A program made the position numbers and the translations under genes. From positions 13,348,262 through 13,397,916 of the forward strand of contig NC_049989.1 in NCBI RefSeq assembly GCF_000003815.2: a stretch of 49,655 nt of DNA, given 5' to 3'. Numbering within the stretch: the stretch's first letter is position 1; every line of letters begins with the position of its first letter. Source of the stretch: Branchiostoma floridae. Its lineage: Eukaryota; Chordata; Leptocardii; Amphioxiformes; Branchiostomatidae. This document shows positions 40,861-49,655 of this stretch, piece after piece. The notes under the pieces are model-generated. The model saw only the letters and a program-made list of their open reading frames with translations. It was not told the origin of the DNA and did no database searches.

Positions 40861-41517
40861 ACGTACGGTCACAGGGTTGTACGCTGCTAGTCAACCTTTG
40901 ATACCATATTGTACCTAGATAAAAATTGAAGAGATGGATAAAATAACAGTCAGCGTTAAGTTGAATCACTAAATTCGCCGGATCAAAGGGGGCAAATGGA
41001 GTGTTAATGGTGTTTTTTTTAAAGTTTGCGGTTGAAACCATAGTACTAAATATATTAAATGCACCTACTATTATAGCTAGCGATTCGGCAAGCGTGCTAC
41101 AGGACAGAACAGTCGCTTTCGGTAGTGCTGGCGTGATCATCTGTCACTCTATATGGGGTACTACGTAAAACAACGGTTACCGTAAAATATGTATTCACTG
41201 TTTGATGATCGGGTTTGTTAGTTGTCGTGAGAATTCACCGTGTGTATTGTATGGAGAACTAGGAGGAGAGGCGGGCAGAAGACGGAACAGAAATCTGAAT
41301 TTTAGGGGTTTGTTACGTTCTCCATAAAAGAGAGAACATAAATCCACCGCAGAAATCTCAAGATTAATTGTATGTGGCGTTCTTCAACCGTTGATCTCGA
41401 TGATGTACTGCTATAAGAGTCAAGATGGAGGAAAGGGCTCAATTTACGCAACACCTGTATGACGTATGAGGTGGTTCCTAGGATCACCGTTGTTCTACGT
41501 TCCATTCTTGTCGTTCA

Positions 41518-41525
41518 TGACGTCA
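41518..41525 (+). promoter_or_regulatory. CRE-like TGACGTCA, gene C promoter
   Basis: Perfect palindrome 72 bases before the gene C ATG. No TATA box is evident nearby. Confidence 0.4.
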
Positions 41526-41596
41526 TAACGTTCCATTGTTTATCTTTCGAACACCTTAGCGTAGTTACGCATTCGGAAAGCCGGAGTTAGCCAGAT

Positions 41597-41663
41597 ATGG
41601 CGTTGATCCGAAAGTTCCGTGAATCTACAAAAGATAAAGCTACTAAAGTGTGTCTGAACACAG
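41597..41663 (+). CDS. Gene C exon e1 with start codon
   Basis: ATG in gccagatATGG. The peptide is MALIRKFRESTKDKATKVCL and two more residues, leaving in phase 1 (donor gtaagg). With e2 it forms an Asp codon (G|AC), and e2 of A/B type needs just this phase. There is no signal peptide, and it is basic. Confidence 0.68.
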
Positions 41664-43447
41664 GTAAGGAATTGTGGAAGATGTAAGCTTAATGTAACGG
41701 AGTTTCTCAGTCCGCTAGAATGACACTAGGTTATTTTTCTTGATAATCCGACTCACCGAAGTTTGTGGGTATGAATCCGTTGTTGTTACAGCCTTCACTG
41801 CTTGACTACATGAACAGCGCGTGTTTCTAATGAGAGCATTGCGTAGGTCCTCGCATCAGAAACAGTTCGTACTGTAGGCTCGGGTACTTGGGACGAAATG
41901 GAGTGAAAAGAAAACACTAGTACATTGAAATGTCGCAATGTAAACTCCAAACTTTGGAGGCTGCAAGTTATTCTACAGTGGTTACCTCACAGACGATACA
42001 GTACATTGGCGGCGTCGCTGTCACTACACGAAAACCCGAATATCTGGGCGTTTTGGGGACTGCATATGTTCCGTGAATCCTGGTCTATCCAGGCATGTGC
42101 GGTCATATCCTGATATGACAAGAGCGGGTACTGCATATTACCGCTAACCTCCACACATCCAGTAATAAGGGAATATGCGGCCCATGCTCACGTCTCGTGT
42201 CTTGAGTAATTCCAAACAAGAGACCATCTTGTGGCCCAGCGATTTGACTGAGCGCTCAACGGCTTTAATCGGTAAAAACGAATCTTTTAACGTAACGTTT
42301 GGCGTGTTGTCTTTTAATCTTAATTTTACGTTTTGCATGATATACCTATCATAAAGTCAAGGGTACAACACAAATCCAATGTAGAACGCAGGGCCGCCGC
42401 CGACATACGGCAGCTTGAGTGACATACCCGCTTAAATTATCAACAATACCTTGAAAGTCTAAGAGAACAAAAGAAAAACTAAAAGTACCTAAGCGGTATT
42501 GTGTGTTTTCACCTAAGCAATAAAAACTAAAAAGATCCAGGAAACCGGATCTCAGTCCGTGATGAGTGAGGGAAAATGTCTCGTCAGTTTATATGGATAT
42601 GACCGCTGGCGTTCTGGTTGTTTGTCCATTCTTTCAATAGTCGCTAGGTGTCACTTTTTGAGTGTTCAGTGTAGATGTATATATTACAATAGTGGTGTCG
42701 AAACTGCCAAACAAAATTATCGTTTTGTATCATATTCTTTGCATGTCCTTATGAAGTATTCAAGGTACTAGTACTCGGTAGTCCATATTTGAAATTGGGA
42801 TGCGTGCACGATAGGTTTGTTTTGCCTTCCATTCTAGAACATTCCCAATGAATAGGCTACAGCTTTTATACGATCTTTTACCTCCCAATAAATCTGTTTC
42901 CGTTTCCGTTTTTCGTGTGTTTGCTTGGAGAAATCCATAACGCGCGAAGCTGTGGATAGATATTAAAATGATATTTGATAGGTGTGTAGGGTCACGAAAA
43001 CGAAGGTCAAGTTTAATAGACAATGGACTTTCTACGGAACTGCAGCGGAACGTCCGGTTTTGACATTTCACGTTCCTGACATGCCATGGTCGTCATGTCG
43101 GAAGTTCATGGCAAATCTTCCTGTAGGTTTCACTGAAAGTTTTCCTTTTTTTATTGAAGGTTTTCCTGTTTTATTGAAGGTTTTGATGCGATCGCGATTT
43201 TACAAGAACGATGTCTTGTTCATTCTGAGAGTTTGATGTGTGTGTCCTTTTCCTACCTAGTCCCTTGACCTCTTGACCGTTGGGGGACAAGGTAGACATT
43301 AATAATAATTATTTTACGGGTAATGCTGCGTAAGTAGTTGAATTTGAAATCAGAGTAGTAGTAGTAGTAGGATGAGCTAATTCTTTCACTTTGAAATGCT
43401 CCTCTTGAACTACGTGTCACGTATAGACATTCTGTGCCTCCTTACAG
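41664..43447. other. Gene C intron 1 (1.8 kb)
   Basis: No exon recognised. It includes a fragment of the dispersed repeat (42,962-43,090), a short (AGT)n run (43,353-43,370) and a 64-codon minus-strand ORF (42144-42338) with no recognisable product. The last 120 bases match the sequence after the 11,659 gap edge in B. Confidence 0.5.
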
Positions 43448-43536
43448 ACAAGTTCATGTCAATCGACGATGCGAAAAGTGAGATTGTGAAGATGAAGGAG
43501 ACCAACTACCAACTGAAGAACTCCGTCCTAATCTTG
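43448..43536 (+). CDS. Gene C exon e2
   Basis: Acceptor ctccttacag, donor gtgagc, 89 nt, phase 1 to 0. After the split Asp: KFMSIDDAKSEIVKMKE. Same length and phase as e2 of B. Confidence 0.72.
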
Positions 43537-44258
43537 GTGAGCACATGTACAGATCTATATGACAGTTGAAAAACTTCAATATGTATTCTATCAACACAGA
43601 TGAGCATTCATGCAAATATTCTCGTGCTTTTTTGTATGCTCAATTTATCATTGTAAGGCCAGTTACATGTATCTCTCGTACTATGCTTTTAAGTGAGTGA
43701 AGATCCTGATGTTCAGTTCAGTTCATCCTCTGAGAGGTGACGCCAGGATTTCCACAAAGTCCTGCCCAGCATGGTTGATGGAAGTTTAACTTCTATGTTT
43801 TGTTGGTCTAATTTTGTTTGTTCACAAGATCTACAAGAAGTAGCATGTTTGCCTCGCTGTCATGATTACCATGTGTTGAACACAGTTTACGGTTCGGAAT
43901 AAAGACATGTGAAAGTTCGCGTGTAGTCAGAAGATGCTCGTTCCGCTGCTCTACTAGTACTTGTCTTGAGTATAGTAGTGAACAAGTAATTTTTAACGGT
44001 TCAAAGGATGATGTTCAACCAAAACCTGTATCAGAAATGCTTCTATTACTTGTAAAGAATCAAGGAAAGAGAAGAAAGCAAGGATAGAGACGGGAAATAG
44101 AAAGACCAAACGAAATTTAAAACATGGAAAGAGAAAAGAAATAGATCAATGGGGACTTAAAGATAGTACAAATATTAACTAGCAGATTGGATTGGTTTCT
44201 AAGATTCGTTTCTTATAAATCCATTGGACAAATTTTGTTACATCTGTCTCCTTCACAG

Positions 44259-44306
44259 ACCCGGTCCAGTGATGAGATGAGACGGGAAGCTGTTAAGCAG
44301 CAATCG
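44259..44306 (+). CDS. Gene C exon e3 (16 codons)
   Basis: Acceptor tctccttcacag, donor gtgagtag, phase 0 to 0. The peptide is TRSSDEMRREAVKQQS. The last nine bases and the donor are the start of the 58-bp tandem array that follows. Confidence 0.72.
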
Positions 44307-44955
44307 GTGAGTAGTTTTGACAAACACGTGGTCGTTACGTTGTCATGCGGTAAACCAGCAATCGGTGAGTAGTTTTGACAAACACGTGGTCGTTACGTTG
44401 TCATGCGGTAAACCAGCAATCGGTGAGTAGTTTTGATAAACACGTGGTCTTTACGTTGTCATGCGGTAAACCAGCAATAGGTGAGTAGTTTTGATAAACA
44501 CGTGGTCGTTACGTTGTCATGCGGTAAACCAGCAATCGGTGAGTACTTTTGATAAACACGTGGTCGTTACGTTGTCATGCGGTAAACCAGCAATCGGTGA
44601 GTAGTTTTGACAAACACGTGGTCGTTACGTTGTCATGCGGTAAACCAGCAATCGGTGAGTAGTTTTGATAAACACGTGGTCGTTACGTTGTCATGCGGTA
44701 AACCAGCAATCGGTGAGTAGTTTTGATAAACACGTGGTCGTTACGTTGTCATGCGGTAAACCAGCAATCGGTGAGTAGTTTTGATAAACACGTGGTCGTT
44801 ACGTTGTCATGCGGTAAACCAGTAATCGGTGAGTAGTTTTGATAAACACGTGGTCGTTACGTTGTCATGCGGTAAACCAGCAATCGGTGAGTAGTTTTGA
44901 CAAACACGTGGTCGTTACGTTGTCATGCGGTAAACCAGCAATCGGTGAGTAGTAC
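44298..44955 (+). repeat. 58-bp tandem array duplicating a 5' splice site
   Basis: Units cagcaatcggtgagtagt... have a period of exactly 58 bp. The word gtgagt occurs at 44307 and every 58 bases up to 44945, so twelve donors in all. Each unit also has ccag just before caatcg. Units differ by single bases (gacaaa/gataaa, caatag, gtgagtact). Confidence 0.95.
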
Positions 44956-45232
44956 TCATATACACGTGGTCGTTACGTCGTCATGCGGTTACGCCACTAC
45001 CTTACTACTAGGTCACGCAATTTTTTTATCTTAATGTATATTACCAAAAATGGCTATTGTGATGTTATGATTGGGAAAAAAACAAACTTTTGTATCCTGC
45101 TAAATTGGTTTACCTTATGAGTTCTATGTTGATTTACTTATTTGAACGAACCACATCACAATATGACAATATTTATACCCATAATATGTGCTTAAAGTGG
45201 TAAAACTCTGTCGTTTTATTTTCCTACAAAAG

Positions 45233-45286
45233 ACCATCAGTTTGCTGAAGAAGACCCACATGGACATACTCGTGAAGAAGGACGAG
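45233..45286 (+). CDS. Gene C exon e4 (18 codons)
   Basis: Acceptor ttttcctacaaaag, donor gtaaat, phase 0 to 0. The peptide is TISLLKKTHMDILVKKDE, aligned with e4 of B. Confidence 0.66.
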
Positions 45287-45834
45287 GTAAATATCATCGT
45301 GGGTATGGTAAAAATCGTAGTCATCATAAGGTAACACTCCTTTTCTATGGCCAGCTTTAAAAATGTCCAGTTGCAAGTAAATCAACAGTTCATATCTTGC
45401 TTAGCATTTTGTGTTTACCGCGGTTGCTCTTTCATTATCAAACTGAGTACTAATTTTCATAGATTTTCAGCAACAAACTATTAACTTATACGACGCTGTA
45501 TTTGTAACTTATATGGCGTTGTATTTATTTTGTGTTCATCTGTTGTGATATTTCATAGACTATGGAATCGAAGTTTTGCTCTAACATAAAGTCAGTGAAC
45601 AGTTTGTTTCGGTAGAAAATTCAATTGTTGTATCATGCCGTATTGTTACGGCTTTAAGTTTACTAACCATGACTACATCGATGTGGCACCTTCAGCAAAT
45701 AGATTGGATAGAAAAAAATATCTGGAATGAATTCACCGTATAGTCCATAGAAAAAGGGTGCTCATAATTTCCTGTTTATTAATTCTATCGTGCTTTATCG
45801 TTTTCGACACGTCATATTTTTCCTCATTATTCAG

Positions 45835-45897
45835 GAACTAGCAAATCAGAGAATCGCAGTTACTGCACAAAGAGTAGCTCAGGAAGCCCTGACAAAG
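45835..45897 (+). CDS. Gene C exon e5 (21 codons)
   Basis: Acceptor ctcattattcag, donor gtaaga, phase 0 to 0. It begins ELANQRIAVTAQRVAQEA. Similar to e5 of A/B in length and in the VAQ core. Confidence 0.7.
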
Positions 45898-46065
45898 GTA
45901 AGAACTAATCTAGATTTTCACTTTTAGATGAAAGAATTTGATTCATTCTCTATCCACTAGTGGCTACGACCGCTTAGAGACCAAAGATTTCCCAGATTCC
46001 CCAACGAAATTCATAGATCAACAACGATCACGTTTTGAGACTTGTGTATTTTTTTGTATCTTACG

Positions 46066-46150
46066 TACTACGCACAAAAAGCGCTTCAGGAAGCTATTGC
46101 AAAGGTAGGAACTAATCTGGATTTTCACTTTCAGATGAAAAGATTGTGTT
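46066..46150 (+). pseudogene. Partial duplicate of e5 and its donor flank
   Basis: The stretch actacgcacaaaaagcgctt then caggaagctattgcaaag|gtaggaactaatc repeats the 3' half of e5 and 70 bases of the following intron. An internal cag could serve as acceptor for a 15-base microexon (EAIAK), but no branch/pyrimidine tract supports it, so it is taken as a dead copy. Confidence 0.5.
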
Positions 46151-46883
46151 TTTTCTCTTTCCACTGGGGTTTCAGCCTAAAGAATCACTTTGTTAAGAAA
46201 AGCCGAAAAGACACATCCCAACTTCCCTAAATCCACAGACGAAAAGAAAGCCACTTTCCTCTTAAAATCGCAGAACCCACAAATTGTAGAAAACGTGTAG
46301 CTTTTCGTCTTCTTCTGCATACAAAAATAAAAGAGGTAAAACCAACCTGTTTAGAAATAGCCAACACTAGTCTTCGAGTAGCCTTTTTTGTTTTACAATA
46401 ATGTTTATTACTGTTTATTGTCACATATATGTCTCCTATGTTTTTATCATGTACTTGAAATCATACCTCCCGGCATGATTTCTTTTTGAGTTTTGTTTTG
46501 CTTTGTTGTCCTTTATATCTTACTTTTACACGAAATCAAGGTCACAGAATTCCAATTATGGTTACAGTACGGTCGCTCAGAGGGCCTTACTGACACTCCA
46601 TGTTTTACACGGACCACTTAATGATCTTTGGCAGGACAAAGATAAAGCTTTGATTTTGTAAGAAAAAAAAAGAAATAGTCTAGAAGAACAATCATTGATG
46701 TAGCAGTGTAAGATCAGAAGTACATATCACTTGAGCCTGTAGGATAACCAACAATAGATACATTTATCGGCGTTTATAAAACACAGCTTTAAACAGATAT
46801 TTTAGCAGAAAACGTTGGCATAAATTGTCTGCCAATCAATATCATCGTTCATGGACTAATAGCTTATTGTTGAATGTTTCCAG

Positions 46884-46955
46884 GCTCTGAATATCATCAT
46901 CAAAGAGCAACAGGACACCGTGAGTCTGACGGAGGAGCTGCTACTGGAAACTAGG
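46884..46955 (+). CDS. Gene C exon e6 (24 codons)
   Basis: Acceptor ttgaatgtttccag, donor gtaggc. It begins ALNIIIKEQQDTVSLTEE. Confidence 0.74.
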
Positions 46956-47160
46956 GTAGGCTGAAAAAACTTCGTTCTCTAGAAAAGAGGACATTGTTTT
47001 GTTTGTATTGTAAACAAGGTAAACTGCCTCATGGCGTAACACACCACATATTTGTATTGAAGAGTAGTATGCTGTATATATATATATATAGTAGTATAAG
47101 CTGTATATCAGAGCAGATACATCTGATACGCTCAACCTGATAAGAACCACAATTTTCGAT

Positions 47161-47230
47161 ACGTGTGGTGGGTTCTTTAACGTACTTGAGGTGTGGCTCT
47201 CCTCAAACACGGGACCTCCATTTGACGTCC
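47161..47230 (-). mobile_element. SINE central-domain remnant
   Basis: Same remnant as in A and B; cut off at ttgacgtcc, where A-like sequence (aaagaacatcaattaatac) begins. Confidence 0.5.
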
Positions 47231-47459
47231 AAAGAACATCAATTAATACAAATGAATGGGGAAAGACCAAGCGACGGTGGACTCAAGTTATGCATAACTC
47301 ATATTCTCACCGCCACTTGTGCATTATGGAACATACAATATACGGTAAGACACTTAAACGTATGAATGATAAATGAATAGAAAACGTAAAACCATTTGTA
47401 ATTAGCATTTTTTTTATTCTAACGCAATATCATTGTTTCTTTCTTTCCACTTGGTTCAG

Positions 47460-47507
47460 AACGACCTGACAAGCAGTAAGGCGGAAGCAGCAAAGCTGCG
47501 TGAGGAG
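47460..47507 (+). CDS. Gene C exon e7 (16 codons)
   Basis: Acceptor cacttggttcag, donor gtaggg. The peptide is NDLTSSKAEAAKLREE. Confidence 0.75.
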
Positions 47508-47916
47508 GTAGGGGTTGTCTGTGTAACAGACGTCTTCTCTCTCGTATCAGGCGCTTTAGATATGCCACTCAGCACCGACATAACAAGAACTCACTGCCGC
47601 ATCGTACCTGCATGTGTATAAGAATAGCCATTTATATGTTTAACCCAAAATGTACATGCGCTTGCGCCTCCCGGAATCGTGCACAGTTTGATACAATGAT
47701 TTATTTGAAATATCCAACAATAACACAACACATTTTATACATTGCGTCCAAAGCAGTTACTCAAGCTAGCAAATGGATATGATTTTCCAAAATCAATATT
47801 GATGATTGTTAGTAAGTAAGTAAGTAATTATTAGATATAGCCAAGATTTCACGACAAAAGAACAAAAACGTTGTTTCATATCTTTCTTCAGCCTTATTGT
47901 AATTGTTCCCCTTCAG

Positions 47917-48030
47917 CTCAAAACCCTTAGAGCTGAGTTATTAATGAGGGAAAACGACATGTGTCAAATGGAAGAGTTGTACGAGAAACAGAAGAGGAGT
48001 CTACAGAAGATACACCTAAAGGAGGTGCAG
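47917..48030 (+). CDS. Gene C exon e8 (38 codons)
   Basis: Acceptor ccccttcag, donor gtcagtgtcaattt. It begins LKTLRAELLMRENDMCQMEE and ends IHLKEVQ. A differs at a few residues only. Confidence 0.78.
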
Positions 48031-48317
48031 GTCAGTGTCAATTTGGAATTGCAGTTTCCCATCTTCTCGTCTATTTGTCTTTAAGAACTGAATAAATGTG
48101 GTTAACAATTTTACAAGAAGAGAAGACGTAAAATAGCAAGTATAAATGAGGTAGATTAAGAGCACTTGAACATGTAGGATATCTAAGAACAGATACATCT
48201 ATCAACGTTATCAAGTTCAAGCAAGTACTTTTAGCAGGTAACGTTGACATAAATACTGTCTACCAATCAACACGCCATCATTCTTGCGCTAATCGTAGTA
48301 CTGTCGAATGTTCACAG

Positions 48318-48467
48318 GCCCTGACAGAAGGTTTCGAACAAGAGATTCAGGAGAGGAATAAGAGAGAAAGGGTTTTGCAAGAGATGATTGTAAAAAAGAA
48401 TACGGAAATTAAGGAAGTGAAGAAGGAAATGGTTACCATGAAGGACATTCATGAAGAGGAGGTTAAG
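48318..48467 (+). CDS. Gene C exon e9 (50 codons)
   Basis: Acceptor tcgaatgttcacag, donor gtcagtgtcaatgtttga. It begins ALTEGFEQEIQERNKRER and ends IHEEEVK. Confidence 0.8.
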
Positions 48468-48760
48468 GTCAGTGTCAATGTTTGAATTGCAAAAAATTCC
48501 TTCATCATTCAGAACTAAATAAAAGTGATCAACAACCAAGTCTTTATCAGCAGATATAATGTATTCTCAATCTTTACAACGTCTCCATGTTTACTGTGCA
48601 TATGATTTCAAGTTGTAGTATACTGCTTTATTTATACGCGTTTCATTTATCGGAAAACTTAGGTAAATTCTTGGAAGGTTTCTTCTTCAAGAAATGTTGA
48701 ATAAAACAAGGGACTGTGTCGCACTTTGCATAAGAGAGGACTGACACAAGTTTGTTCCGT

Positions 48761-49196
48761 TTAAGCCACATTGACTTAATTAACGTTAATTAACATCCAC
48801 GAGCGCATTGATTTTCACCTGTTCTCAAACAACAAAACTGTGGCCACATGTTAACCAATAGATCTAGAGTCCAGGGTCGATCAGAATGTTATGTTTGCCA
48901 GAGGATCTGTTCTCCAGGGTAAGGAGCACATGGTAATGGCATCGGGCCACAGTGCCCATCTGACTGTTTTTCTCTCACGAATGGTGAAGAAAACATTATT
49001 GAAATGTCGACGATTGTCTCTTACAGTCTTGCTGAAAGTAAACATAAGACAAACCAAGCTAGGAAAGAATGGATTGGATGTTTAGTCCAGTGGTTTAGCA
49101 GCATTTTTTGTTGGATTTTTATTTTTTCACCCCCTCGCATTAGTTTTGGGGTCTGACCAGAGGATGTCATTCATAGAATTAAGTCAGTGTGGCCTA
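48761..49196. mobile_element. TIR element, about 435 bp, family T copy 2
   Basis: Same position and ends as the copy at 3,778-4,207 in A (ttaagccacattgac ... cagtgtggccta). This is the same ancestral insertion, carried along by duplication or conversion. Confidence 0.65.
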
Positions 49197-49655
49197 AAGC
49201 CCCGGTCACAAAGCGCGTACGATTTCTTGCGATGGTATATTCCGCATATCATACGATGAGCGCAGTACATCGCAACGAAATCGTTAGCAAAATCAGCCAT
49301 CGCAACGAATCGGATGATGTTCAAAATTTTTCCAGCGTCGTACGATTTTTCACTTGTGTCTCTTTTGAATAGCCGCCTGGCCGCTTTTGTGCTTCTTTAA
49401 CGAACTAAATGTGGACTTAGCTGATGAATACCTTCCTATAATATCTTTAACTGTACAAATAAATTAAAAGAGACCATGACAACAAGAATATTACAAGAAA
49501 AGTTCATATCAAGCGTGAGTACTGGTATGATTATCTCGGCCTGCTTGCCGGCTCTACGTGTCAGGCTCTTTCGAAGATCGTATCATGATATGCTATCAAC
49601 AAACAGATGCGATCATACAAAAATCATATCATAAGCCTTATATCATATATATTTC
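49197..49655. other. Right-end intron sequence of gene C
   Basis: No exon e10 found before the edge. cgtacgatttcttgcgatg, tcgcaacgaaatcg and tcgtacgattttt recur in 49,210-49,350 and look like part of an unidentified repeat that is absent at this place in A. Confidence 0.4.

Larger units (their letters stand above)
41597..49655 (+). other. Gene C: coiled-coil multi-exon gene, 5' half
   Basis: The only paralogue with its start codon in view. Nine exons, e1-e9, total 705 nt (235 codons). The rest lies beyond the right edge. Its e7-e9 part (47.2-48.5 kb) is nearly identical to A, including introns, while its e6 flanks are clearly diverged from A and B. Confidence 0.75.

Noticed and set aside
42144-42338. 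Minus-strand 64-codon ORF in gene C intron 1
   Set aside because: No splice sites, no paralogous match in the window and no recognisable motif.
44298-44955. Regular 58-bp (and 87-bp) repeats as CRISPR-like arrays
   Set aside because: There are no unique spacers between repeats. These are head-to-tail minisatellites in introns of a eukaryotic gene.

Overview
Origin. The window reads as draft-assembly nuclear DNA of an invertebrate deuterostome, most likely a lancelet (Branchiostoma). The grounds are many tiny phase-0 exons with GT-AG (some GC-AG) introns, AT-rich introns, CARD/NB-ARC and kinesin-light-chain-type TPR genes, tRNA-derived SINEs, TIR elements sharing one end sequence, and several tandem repeats. 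There are four 100-N gaps and one 113-N gap, each a real limit on what can be read. The species call is an inference. The exon models come from splice signals, reading phase and comparison between paralogous copies inside the window; no transcript data were used.

Layout. (1) 1-11.7 kb: gene A, + strand, the middle and 3' part of a multi-exon gene encoding short coiled-coil-like segments. One exon (7735-9379) has been invaded by a 57/63-bp coding minisatellite, and the last four exon types occur twice. (2) 11.7-22.6 kb: gene B, a full-length paralogue except for exon 1 (probably in the gap at 11559-11658), ending with a stop at 21943. (3) 23.3-31.35 kb: gene D, + strand, helical-repeat N-terminus, a nucleotidyltransferase-like domain (GS...DxE signature) and about ten TPRs of 43-44 residues. 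(4) 31.35-34.7 kb: intergenic, with SINE pieces and a TIR element. (5) 34.7-40.14 kb: gene E, + strand, CARD, a separate transmembrane exon, NB-ARC-type STAND ATPase and a long unrecognised C-terminal region. (6) 40.3-40.9 kb: two weakly supported exons on opposite strands. (7) 41.5-49.66 kb: gene C, + strand, third coiled-coil paralogue, with its start codon (41597) and first nine exons; it runs off the right edge.

How the parts relate. Genes A, B and C are tandem paralogues whose exons can be matched one to one (called e1 to e16 here). Introns are conserved as well as exons. A is a mosaic: its left 1.9 kb is almost identical to B, and its 2.2-4.2 kb part is almost identical to C, including a shared TIR-element insertion for which B keeps the empty site. 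The exons themselves seem to have arisen by repeated duplication of exon-plus-splice-site modules. D and E sit between B and C. E has the organisation of an intracellular death-fold/STAND sensor and D that of a nucleotidyltransferase joined to a TPR array. An innate-immunity role for the locus is plausible but inferred only from domain families. The strongest leads are the phase-symmetric transmembrane cassette between CARD and NB-ARC, a conserved in-frame reading-through of a (GC) splice donor in three copies, and a 58-bp array that multiplies a 5' splice site twelve-fold.
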